Origin: Candidatus Poseidoniales archaeon | Lineage (GTDB): Archaea > Thermoplasmatota > Poseidoniia > Poseidoniales > Poseidoniaceae | Direction: 5' to 3' | Assembly: GCA_012270265.1 (NCBI GenBank) | Contig: JAAXIR010000207.1 | Span: 1-17,078, forward strand | Length of the DNA stretch: 17,078 bases | Shown: piece by piece, positions 1 through 6,472 of the stretch | How the letters are laid out: every line of letters begins with the position of its first letter | Numbering within the stretch: position 1 is the first letter of the stretch | Program-made: the position numbers and the translations under genes | Notes under the pieces: model-generated | Seen by the model: only the letters and a program-made list of their open reading frames with translations | Databases searched by the model: none | Told to the model about the DNA's origin: nothing

Positions 1-656
1 CAACTGTTCACGAACACACACCATGGATTCCGATTCCACTGGTAACCCTCACATTCGTATCGCTTTCAAGCGTCATTCTTGCTGGAATGATGTTCACGCA
101 CTGGGCTGGCGAGCCAGATGGTGGTTACGCTTTCTTTAGCAAGAAGGGAATGCTCAAGGGTCTCATCTACGAGTTTGAGCACGTCTTTGTCAACTCCGAT
201 CCATTCTTCTTTGTTCTGACCTACGTGGCCATCTTCATTGGTGCCATTGTTGGTCCAGGAATGGCTATGGCACTCTACGGTGGCTCGCTTGAAGATGGCG
301 AGAAGGCCAAACCGTGGATGCAACCAATCATCAACCTCTCTTCTCGAGTCAACGCAAAGCGTGGATTCGACAACAGTGCATGGGCCAATTCGGGTCTTTC
401 CAATGCGTTGAAGGAACGTTTGTATTTCGATAAGTGGTACGATGCAGCCATGCTCAAACTTGTAGCTGGCTTTGCCAACATAAGCGCAGCATTTGATCGT
501 AACGTCGTTGATGGAACCATCAAGACGATTGAATCGACATCTCAGAAACTCTCGACCCAAGTTCGTCGTTTAACGACAGGATCGGCTCGTGACTACATCA
601 TGATGGCGGCCTTGGGTGTCCTTGTCATCTACTTGCTCTTGGAGGTGATGATTTGA
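1..656 (+). CDS. nuoL: NADH-quinone oxidoreductase subunit L-like, C-terminal part (5' partial)
   Basis: The reading frame is open from base 3 to the TGA at 654-656, so the gene begins left of the window and only about 217 C-terminal residues are seen. NuoL is the distal antiporter-like membrane subunit of complex I and helps couple quinone reduction to ion pumping. The visible part fits a NuoL C-terminus: hydrophobic helices around bases 30-90 and 210-275, a long polar and amphipathic stretch with the FDKWYDA and DRNVVDGTI motifs, then QVRRLTTGSARDYI before a last membrane helix ending LLLEVMI. This pattern (an F-D-x-x-Y-D motif, then a D-x-x-V-D-G motif, then a TGxxRDY motif before the final helix) is typical of the family's lateral-helix end. 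Its stop overlaps the TTG start of nuoM, as expected in a nuoLMN operon. The order L-M-N makes the call firm although the antiporter core is not in view. Confidence 0.9.
   Translation, partial: TVHEHTPWIPIPLVTLTFVSLSSVILAGMMFTHWAGEPDGGYAFFSKKGMLKGLIYEFEHVFVNSDPFFFVLTYVAIFIGAIVGPGMAMALYGGSLEDGEKAKPWMQPIINLSSRVNAKRGFDNSAWANSGLSNALKERLYFDKWYDAAMLKLVAGFANISAAFDRNVVDGTIKTIESTSQKLSTQVRRLTTGSARDYIMMAALGVLVIYLLLEVMI
641..649 (+). promoter_or_regulatory. Strong Shine-Dalgarno setting the TTG start of nuoM
   Basis: GGAGGTGAT is a nine-base match to the complement of the archaeal 16S 3' end. It lies inside the last nuoL codons, seven bases from the end of GGAGG to the TTG at 653. The next ATG (674) has no comparable site, so the TTG is the likely start. 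The site supports translational coupling of nuoL and nuoM. Confidence 0.8.
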
Positions 657-2215
657 ACGTTGATTACCTCTCAATGATGGTCATCCTACCGATTCTTGCG
701 AGCATCTTCCTGTTGATCCTGACTTCGCGTCTCAACCCAGCAGCGCGTGCAAAGTTTGACGCTCCTGTTCGAATGGCTGCTTTCATCATCTCCTTGGCAA
801 TGTTTGCTGTTGCCACGTTGATGTTTTTGGGACAAATTGGTGATGATGGAGGGAGCGGCATCGCCTTCAACACGTTTGAATTCCAAGAGTCCTATGTTTG
901 GATTGAACAACTCGGTATCACATGGACAGTCGGTGTTGACGGACTCTCCTTCCCAATGGTCTGGCTGACAACGCTGTTGATGCCAATCACCATCATTGCA
1001 ACATGGAACGAGAAAGCAGGTGCAACCTACTTCCCACTCATGCTCATGCTCGGTGGGGCACTGATCGGTGTCTTCGTCGCTCTTGACATGTTCATGTTCT
1101 ACGTCTTCTGGGAACTGACACTCATTCCGATGTTCTTCATGATTCTCAAGTGGGGTGGAAAGGACCGAAAGTACGCCGCTCAGAAGTTCTTCATCTACAC
1201 CTTTACAGCATCCGTCATCATGCTTCTCGGTTTGCTCACGATGTACTTCTTGATGGATACACAGACCTTCAGCATGCAAGAAATGGTCGTACAAGCGAGT
1301 GGTGCAAACGCAAGCGGTGTCTGGCTTGGTCTCGAAGTTCAGAAAGTCCTCTTCATCATGCTCATGCTTGGGTTCCTCGTCAAGCTCCCAGCAGCACCGT
1401 TCCATCCGTGGCTTCCTGATGCACACGTTCAGGCACCAACCGGCGGTTCAATGATGCTGGCAGGTGTCATGTTGAAGATGGGTGCCTACGGTATGTTCCG
1501 TCTACCAATCTCTCTGTTCCCGCATGCATTGGAGGAATTCCAATTCATCATCATGATGATCGGTTTGGTTTCACTGGTTTGGGGAGCCATCGTTTGTCTT
1601 GGACAAACCAACCTCAAGAAGATGGTTGCGTATTCCTCCGTATCGCACATGGGTGTTATCCTGTTGGGTATTGCAAGCATGCAACCCCTGGGTTGGGCTG
1701 CAGCGCTCTTCATGATGTTCGCTCACGGAATCATCAGCCCAATGCTCTTCGCCGTTTGTGGTGCCTTCAAGCATCACTACCACAGCATGGAGATTGGAGC
1801 TATGCGAGGTATGGCCAAGCATTCACCATGGCTTGCGACAAGCATGATGTTTGGTTGGATGGCTTCACTCGGTCTTCCATTGCTTGCAGGATTCGTTGCT
1901 GAATTGATGCTGATGGTTGCTTATTGGTACGCCTATGGATGGTGGATCATCTTCCCAGGTCTTGTCCTTGCTATCACAGCTGCATACTATCTTTGGTCCA
2001 TGCAGCGAACCATCTTCGAAGGTGGCGAAGCAACACAACCTCCAGAAAGCCTCCATGGCGAACCGGTGCCAGACATCGATAACTCTGAGAAGATCGCTAT
2101 GCTTCTCCTTGCAGCCTTTACCATCCTCTTTGGTATCATGCCATGGATTTTCCTCGACATGATGGACATGTGGACTCGAAGCGCCATGGCGTTCCTTGGT
2201 TTGGGAGGTGCCTGA
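653..2215 (+). CDS. nuoM: NADH-quinone oxidoreductase subunit M
   Basis: A 520-residue polytopic membrane protein, an antiporter-like proton-pumping subunit of complex I. The length is close to that of bacterial NuoM (about 510). The residues needed for ion translocation are present: Glu154 in FWELTLIPM on helix 5, Lys244 in VKLPAAPFHPWLPDAH on the broken helix 7, and Lys275 in LKMGAYG on helix 8. These align with E. coli Glu144, Lys234 and Lys265 at a constant offset of ten. GVDGLSFP near residue 99 and the YSSVSHMG motif near residue 330 are also family features. The start is the TTG at 653, which overlaps the nuoL stop and is chosen because of the strong Shine-Dalgarno site just upstream. 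It ends two bases before the nuoN ATG. The electron-input modules of the complex are not in this window. Confidence 0.96.
   Translation: MNVDYLSMMVILPILASIFLLILTSRLNPAARAKFDAPVRMAAFIISLAMFAVATLMFLGQIGDDGGSGIAFNTFEFQESYVWIEQLGITWTVGVDGLSFPMVWLTTLLMPITIIATWNEKAGATYFPLMLMLGGALIGVFVALDMFMFYVFWELTLIPMFFMILKWGGKDRKYAAQKFFIYTFTASVIMLLGLLTMYFLMDTQTFSMQEMVVQASGANASGVWLGLEVQKVLFIMLMLGFLVKLPAAPFHPWLPDAHVQAPTGGSMMLAGVMLKMGAYGMFRLPISLFPHALEEFQFIIMMIGLVSLVWGAIVCLGQTNLKKMVAYSSVSHMGVILLGIASMQPLGWAAALFMMFAHGIISPMLFAVCGAFKHHYHSMEIGAMRGMAKHSPWLATSMMFGWMASLGLPLLAGFVAELMLMVAYWYAYGWWIIFPGLVLAITAAYYLWSMQRTIFEGGEATQPPESLHGEPVPDIDNSEKIAMLLLAAFTILFGIMPWIFLDMMDMWTRSAMAFLGLGGA
2203..2210 (+). promoter_or_regulatory. Shine-Dalgarno setting the ATG start of nuoN
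   Basis: GGGAGGTG lies in the last codons of nuoM, six bases before the ATG at 2217. It rules out the in-frame TTG at 2196, which lies upstream of the site, and puts the nuoN start just after the nuoM stop (2213-2215). Confidence 0.75.
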
Positions 2216-2216
2216 T

Positions 2217-3899
2217 ATGTCAACTGGAAATGAATTTGATACGGACATGATTGAAACACTCGGTCCTGAATTCACCGTGTTTGTCGGACTGCTTCTCATC
2301 ATGGTCGTTCCAAACCTTGGAAACGGTACCTTCCGTATCCCAGGAACACCCATCCGATTGCCTTGGTTCCTTGGTGGTACACGATTCAAGGCTGTTGCAT
2401 CACCACGACTTCCTGGTCTCCTTGCAGTACTGACAATGGCCTTAGCATTGTTCCAAGTCATCTGGTATCTTCTTGATGCTACTCCAGCAGATGGACAGGA
2501 CATCATGGCAGGTGGCGTCTTCATCTTCAAGGTGAACATGTTCTCACGTATTTTCGAAGCCATCTTTTTCGCAGCACTGCTCCTTGCAGCCATTGCATCT
2601 TTGGACCGATTACCAATTGGCTCACAAAAGAGCGATGACATCGATGTGTTGTTCAACAACCGTCGACAAGCGGATTTCTACATCTTGATGTTGACTTCAG
2701 CGCTCGGAATGAGCGTAGTTGCCCTTGCTCAAGACATGTTTGTCTTGTTCGTTGGATTGGAACTAGCTTCGTTCTCAACCTACATTCTCGTTGCCTTCCA
2801 TAAGGAATCACGAGCAGGTTCAGAAGGTGGTGCCAAGTACTTCATCGTCGGTTCTGTCGCTTCCGCGGTTGGTTTGTATGGATTGAGCATGCTCTACCTC
2901 TGGGCAGGATCACTTCAGTTCCATGAACTGGCTGCTCACTGGGAAGCGCAAGGCGCAACATCGCTCAGCATGATGGCACTCGGATTTGTTCTCGTTGGAT
3001 TTGCCTTCAAGATCAGCGCTGCACCGTTCCACTTCGCTGCTCCTGATGCATACTCTGGTGCAAACAGTCCAGTCGCTGGTGTTCTCGCAACCGCAAGCAA
3101 GGCCATGGGAATGCTTGGTCTGATGCGTGTTCTCTTGATCATTACGGTACCTGAAGCAACTGCTGATGGGTCAGCCATTTGGATTGGCCTGCTCGGCGTA
3201 CTTGCCGCCGTGACCATGACCTGGGGCAACATTGCTGCCCTCGGTAGCGAGAATCCGAAGCGTATGCTCGCCTACTCCTCGGTTGCTCATGCAGGTTACA
3301 TGTTGGCAGCACTGACCGCCATCGGTGCTTGGAACTGGGGACTGGTTGACAATGCCGGTGTTGCAATGGATGTTGTTGTCGCTGCACTTCTCTTCCACAT
3401 GTTCGTTCTCGTCTTCTTCAAGCTTGGAGCGTTCCTTGTACTTGGTGTCCTCGAAATGGAAGGCGGAGCATCACGTCTCTCGTCACTTGCAGGATTGGGC
3501 AAGCGAGAACCACTTCTCGCTGTCGCCATGTTCTTGTTCATGATCTCGCTTGCAGGTGTCCCACCAATGGCTGGATTCTTGTCCAAGTTGCTCGTCATCA
3601 TGGGAATCGTCGAAGTTGCAACCGGTACAGGTTCTCTGTCTTCCATTGGTGATGCTCACTGGGTTTGGTGGCTCGCCTTGTTGATGGTTATCAACAGCGC
3701 CATCTCCATGTTCTACTACCTGCGAATCGGTGTTGTGATGTACTTCCACGAGCCTGAAGAAGGTCGTAAGGGACCTCTCGCATCCGGTGCATCCATCCGT
3801 ATTGCTATCGCTCTCTGTGCGATTGGAACCGTTGCGTTCGGATTGGTTGGTGGCGAGCTCATCGACCTCTGTCGAGATGCTGCTGAATCACTCCGCTGA
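2217..3899 (+). CDS. nuoN: NADH-quinone oxidoreductase subunit N
   Basis: A 560-residue polytopic membrane protein, the third antiporter-like subunit of complex I. It is longer than bacterial NuoN (about 480-500), mainly because of the N-terminal region and loops. The translocation residues are visible: Glu182 in GLELASFSTY, Lys265 in FKISAAPFHFAAPDAY and Lys295 in ATASKAMG. The YSSVAHAGYML motif near residue 359 and GVPPMAGFLSKL near residue 445 are further family marks. The ATG at 2217 is preferred over the upstream TTG because of the Shine-Dalgarno at 2203-2210. Only one base separates the nuoM stop from this start, so the two are surely co-transcribed. It appears to be the last nuo gene of the operon, because a translation factor follows after 52 bases. 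Confidence 0.96.
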   Translation: MSTGNEFDTDMIETLGPEFTVFVGLLLIMVVPNLGNGTFRIPGTPIRLPWFLGGTRFKAVASPRLPGLLAVLTMALALFQVIWYLLDATPADGQDIMAGGVFIFKVNMFSRIFEAIFFAALLLAAIASLDRLPIGSQKSDDIDVLFNNRRQADFYILMLTSALGMSVVALAQDMFVLFVGLELASFSTYILVAFHKESRAGSEGGAKYFIVGSVASAVGLYGLSMLYLWAGSLQFHELAAHWEAQGATSLSMMALGFVLVGFAFKISAAPFHFAAPDAYSGANSPVAGVLATASKAMGMLGLMRVLLIITVPEATADGSAIWIGLLGVLAAVTMTWGNIAALGSENPKRMLAYSSVAHAGYMLAALTAIGAWNWGLVDNAGVAMDVVVAALLFHMFVLVFFKLGAFLVLGVLEMEGGASRLSSLAGLGKREPLLAVAMFLFMISLAGVPPMAGFLSKLLVIMGIVEVATGTGSLSSIGDAHWVWWLALLMVINSAISMFYYLRIGVVMYFHEPEEGRKGPLASGASIRIAIALCAIGTVAFGLVGGELIDLCRDAAESLR

Positions 3900-3915
3900 A
3901 GAGGGGCGACTTCAA

Positions 3916-3931
3916 GAGGGGTCGACCTCTC
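3916..3931 (+). other. Hairpin between nuoN and aIF1A
   Basis: GAGGGG, loop TCGA, CCTCTC can form a six-pair stem (one G-U) with a four-base loop. It lies 16 bases after the nuoN stop and 20 bases before the aIF1A start. A partial direct repeat, GAGGGGCGAC and then GAGGGGTCGAC, spans 3901-3926. There is no T-run after it, so it is not a classic intrinsic terminator. It may be a 3'-end or processing structure that separates the respiratory operon from the translation block. Function is inferred only. Confidence 0.35.
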
Positions 3932-3951
3932 GAACCACATGGTGAGACCCT

Positions 3952-4647
3952 ATGGGACGACGTCATGAGGAAAAAGTGGACGAGGAAGAACTCGCTCGCT
4001 TGGAAAATCCTGAAGGCTCACCAGGAAAAATCCGGGTCAAACTTCCCAATGACGGGAAAAAACGCGGAGAACTCGGATACAAGGGCGAAATGTTTGCTCT
4101 CGCTGAAGATCTCCTCGGTGGGCGACGTGTCACTGGTCTCGGTGCCGACGGCGAAACCCGAATGGCTCGCATTCCTGGAAAGATGCGACGTCGACAATGG
4201 GTTCGTGAAGGCGATTTGATCATCGTTTGGCCCTGGGATTTCCAAGATTCGAAAGCGGATGTCAAGCATCGCTACACCAAGACACAAGCCATGTATCTCT
4301 CAAGGAAGCAAGTTCTTCCAGAAGTTGTTGATATGTTTGGAATGAATTCACGCATCGATGATGATGATATTGGTGATGACTTGTTTGGTTCATCCGATGC
4401 TCCAGAAGAAGCAGAGGCTGCAGACGATGACGATGTTGACGACATGTTCGGCTCGGATGATGATGATGACGATGTCGATGACATGTTTGGTTCCGATGAT
4501 GAGGATGATGATGTTGACGATATGTTTGGTTCCGATGATGAACCAGAGGTCGTCGAAGAGCAACCCGTTGTTGAAGAAATGCCAGAGCCTGAACCTCTCG
4601 ACGATGACGACGACGATGACGACGATATCGATGCTTTGTTTGCTTGA
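3952..4647 (+). CDS. eif1A: Translation initiation factor aIF1A with a long repetitive acidic tail
   Basis: A 231-residue homologue of eIF1A/IF1, the factor that binds the small subunit A site and promotes scanning and initiator tRNA placement. The core (residues about 26-128) has the OB-fold pattern: KIRVKLPNDGKKRGELGYKG, then MFALAEDLLGGRRVTGLGAD, then RIPGKMRRRQWVREGDLI and VWPWDFQDSKADVKHRY. A normal archaeal aIF1A ends near here, at about 100-115 residues. This protein continues for another 100 residues that are almost all Asp/Glu. Within them DMFG/DLFG motifs recur (127-130, 143-146, 164-167, 177-180, 190-193), and the protein ends in DDIDALFA. GGTGA at 3941-3945, six bases from the ATG at 3952, supports the start. 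RIO1 follows after 55 bases. aIF1A beside RIO1 and a KH protein is a recurring archaeal neighbourhood. The tail resembles the acidic C-terminus of eukaryotic eIF1A (ending DIDDI) in general character only. Confidence 0.93.
   Translation: MGRRHEEKVDEEELARLENPEGSPGKIRVKLPNDGKKRGELGYKGEMFALAEDLLGGRRVTGLGADGETRMARIPGKMRRRQWVREGDLIIVWPWDFQDSKADVKHRYTKTQAMYLSRKQVLPEVVDMFGMNSRIDDDDIGDDLFGSSDAPEEAEAADDDDVDDMFGSDDDDDDVDDMFGSDDEDDDVDDMFGSDDEPEVVEEQPVVEEMPEPEPLDDDDDDDDDIDALFA
4429..4545 (+). repeat. Three tandem 39-base units in the aIF1A tail
   Basis: The ATG codons of the DDMFGSD motif are at 4444, 4483 and 4522, exactly 39 bases (13 residues) apart. The codons differ between copies (ttc/ttt for Phe, ggc/ggt for Gly, tcg/tcc for Ser, mixed gat/gac). 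Copies 2 and 3 are more alike than copy 1. The synonymous drift with a conserved peptide suggests selection on the protein, not recent slippage. Related single motifs lie before (DLFG, 4378-4389) and at the end of the gene (DALFA). Confidence 0.85.
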
Positions 4648-4689
4648 TGTTGCAAAGGATTGAAGTTGAACGAACCCCAACGACCGATT

Positions 4690-4695
4690 GAGGAG
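4690..4695 (+). promoter_or_regulatory. Shine-Dalgarno setting the RIO1 start
   Basis: GAGGAG lies seven bases before the ATG at 4703. The in-frame TTG at 4688 sits on top of this site and is therefore an unlikely start. Confidence 0.65.
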
Positions 4696-4702
4696 TGTTC
4701 GT

Positions 4703-5701
4703 ATGGCACGTTCTGGTGATGATTGGGATGAGTTAACGGAACGCACCCGTCAACGCAAACAAACTCGTCGTAAACGAAACCGACGTCAACGTTCTGCTGA
4801 AGAACAAGCAGATCATGATTACAATGAGGAACATACCTCGAAGTTCGTGTCTGAGTTGGCCAAGAAGGATAGCCAATACAATTGGATGAAGGACGACAAG
4901 AACAAGCGTATGTTCCAGAAAATCGAGAAACGCATACAAGGGGCGATGGGCAGTGGAACCTACGATTGGGTCGATCGTCGAGTGTTTGACCAAGTCTTTG
5001 ATCGCCTTACCCTGATGTCCCTGTACAAATTGATGAATGCAGGTGTCTTGGATACACTCGACTTTCCAGTCGCTCGTGGAAAGGAGGCCCACGTGTTCCA
5101 TGGAACCGATCAACAAGGAAAGAGTGTGGCCGTCAAAATTTTTCACACATCCAATGCAGTCTTCAAGAATTTGATGCAGTACATCGAGGGCGACCCACGG
5201 TTCGGTGGACTTCGACGACGACATCGCGACCTTGTCGACATTTGGGTGCGTAAAGAACACCGCAATTTGATGCGACTCTACCGTTGGGGTCTTCCTGTAC
5301 CACAACCGATTGCTATCCAGAAGAACGTCCTCGTTATGGACTACTTAGGAACCGAATCTCAACCTTCTCCAAAGTTACGAGATGTCAAAATCGAACATCC
5401 AGAAGCTGTTTACGATGAAATGCTTGAGTTCCTTGCTGTTTCATGGCAAAAAGCAGAACTTGTGCACGGTGATTTCTCACCGTTCAACATTCTTTGGCAC
5501 GGTAACGCACCAATCGTCATCGATGTTGGCCAAGGTGTTGTACAACATCATCCGAAGGCGAAAGAATTCTTGGTCCGAGATGTGACACGTCTCGTTGAAT
5601 GGGCCAACAAGAATGGACTTGATGTCGAATTGGCAGATGCAATGTACGACGTTCTCGAAATGGATCTTTCACACGTTGTTGAGCGAACTGAGGAAGAATA
5701 A
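4703..5701 (+). CDS. rio1: RIO1-type atypical serine/threonine kinase/ATPase
   Basis: A 332-residue RIO-family protein. In eukaryotes and archaea Rio1 acts late in small-subunit maturation, using ATP to release assembly factors. The N-terminus (residues about 12-31) is strongly basic and could bind RNA. The RIO domain follows: glycine loop ARGKEAHVF (124-132), catalytic Lys145 in VAVKIF, the flexible-loop region 150-185, hinge LVMDYLG (210-216), catalytic loop VHGDFSPFN with Asp257 and Asn262, and metal-binding Asp274 in IVIDVGQGVV. The segment HHPKAKEFLVRDV after the metal site matches Rio1 better than Rio2, and there is no N-terminal Rio2 winged helix. The protein ends in acidic residues. 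It lies 55 bases after aIF1A on the same strand, and its stop is one base from the stop of the KH protein on the other strand. All three act on the small ribosomal subunit. Confidence 0.95.
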   Translation: MARSGDDWDELTERTRQRKQTRRKRNRRQRSAEEQADHDYNEEHTSKFVSELAKKDSQYNWMKDDKNKRMFQKIEKRIQGAMGSGTYDWVDRRVFDQVFDRLTLMSLYKLMNAGVLDTLDFPVARGKEAHVFHGTDQQGKSVAVKIFHTSNAVFKNLMQYIEGDPRFGGLRRRHRDLVDIWVRKEHRNLMRLYRWGLPVPQPIAIQKNVLVMDYLGTESQPSPKLRDVKIEHPEAVYDEMLEFLAVSWQKAELVHGDFSPFNILWHGNAPIVIDVGQGVVQHHPKAKEFLVRDVTRLVEWANKNGLDVELADAMYDVLEMDLSHVVERTEEE

Positions 5702-5715
5702 TTCACTCTTCTTCC
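5692..5715. terminator. Inverted repeat across the RIO1/KH stop codons
   Basis: GGAAGAA (5692-5698) and TTCTTCC (5709-5715) form a perfect seven-base inverted repeat with a ten-base loop. The loop holds both stop codons of the converging genes (5699-5701 and 5703-5705). It could act as a shared two-way 3'-end signal. No T-run follows on either strand. Both proteins end in Glu-rich codons, which could produce such a repeat by chance. Confidence 0.3.
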
Positions 5716-6446
5716 CACGTAATGGACTCGTCATCAGCCATCTCCATCATTGCATCAACGGCTTCATCATCTTCAGGATCGATTTGGCTAGCACGTAAAC
5801 GTCGCCCACGACGCTCGGAGATGTCGGCCAGTCCAGGAACAAGTCCATCGAATCCGTCTGACCGCCGCTCGTCTTGACGGGTCTCGATGTACTCGAGCGA
5901 ACGGTTGTCCATCTTCATGCGCTTACGGCTTCGTTCAAGGAACGATAGAACACTTCCATGTTCAGAACCGCCTGCAATCATTTCAACAGCCTGACGGGCA
6001 AGAGAAAGACCGTCAGCATCGCCAACAAGAACAACGGTCGACTTGTAAATCGTGATTTCAACATCTGTGAGGTTCTCGATCAGTCTTCGGATCTTACCCT
6101 GGCTTCCAATGATTCGGGCACGAATGCGTCGTTGTTGCTGTGAACGCTTTCCAACGAAATCTTTCAAATCGACCATTTCGAAGAAGTTGTTATCTTCTAG
6201 CAAACGAATCGCTGCTTTTGGAGCCATACCTCGTCCTATCGCTTTGATAACATCTGGGAATTTCATCGCCTTGATTGGGTCATAGGATCCAGGTTCTCCC
6301 CAAACAACCTCAACATCGCCTGATTCAGAATCGATGTGAAACTCTTGCGCTCCTGACGCTTCACGAAGTGCCTTTGCAGTCGTCCCTTTCGAACCGATGA
6401 GGACAGCGATTCTGTCCTTCGGAATACGTGGCAGTCCTTGTCGCAT
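5703..6446 (-). CDS. Two-KH-domain RNA-binding protein, Dim2/Pno1-like
   Basis: A 247-residue protein similar to archaeal Dim2 (eukaryotic Pno1), which binds the 3' region of small-subunit rRNA during maturation. KH1 begins RIPKDRIAVLIGSKG, with its GxxG loop GSKG at residues 18-21. The linker has KAIGRGM at 68-74, a Dim2/Krr1 hallmark. KH2 has RARIIGSQG, with GSQG at 114-117, then VEITIYKSTVVLVGD. After about residue 165 there is a basic stretch (171-195) and then an acidic tail ending TWEEE. This makes the protein some 50-60 residues longer than the compact two-KH core. The ATG at 6446 is favoured because RIPKDRI follows at once, as in relatives. In many archaea this gene lies in line with aIF1A and RIO1. 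Here it faces RIO1 tail to tail with a one-base gap. Upstream, 26 bases separate it from a surface-protein gene on the same strand. Confidence 0.9.
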   Translation of the reverse strand: MRQGLPRIPKDRIAVLIGSKGTTAKALREASGAQEFHIDSESGDVEVVWGEPGSYDPIKAMKFPDVIKAIGRGMAPKAAIRLLEDNNFFEMVDLKDFVGKRSQQQRRIRARIIGSQGKIRRLIENLTDVEITIYKSTVVLVGDADGLSLARQAVEMIAGGSEHGSVLSFLERSRKRMKMDNRSLEYIETRQDERRSDGFDGLVPGLADISERRGRRLRASQIDPEDDEAVDAMMEMADDESITWEEE

Positions 6447-6472
6447 GTATCAACGCCTACTGCCACTCTTTT

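Noticed and set aside
686..1426. Minus-strand open frame inside nuoM
   Set aside because: Its sequence is a His/Glu/Cys-rich artefact of the complement of membrane codons, and nuoM on the plus strand has all family residues.
1865..2659. Minus-strand open frame across nuoM and nuoN
   Set aside because: It spans two well-supported genes and an overlapping Shine-Dalgarno, and shows no recognisable domain.
4429..4545. aIF1A tail as a frameshift or assembly artefact
   Set aside because: The frame stays open, codons vary synonymously between units, and the protein ends in a motif of the same kind, so it looks like real coding sequence.
4272..4709. Minus-strand Ser-rich open frame opposite the aIF1A tail
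   Set aside because: It is the complement of the Asp-rich (gat/gac) codons; the serine runs have no independent support and the plus-strand frame has a clear OB-fold core.
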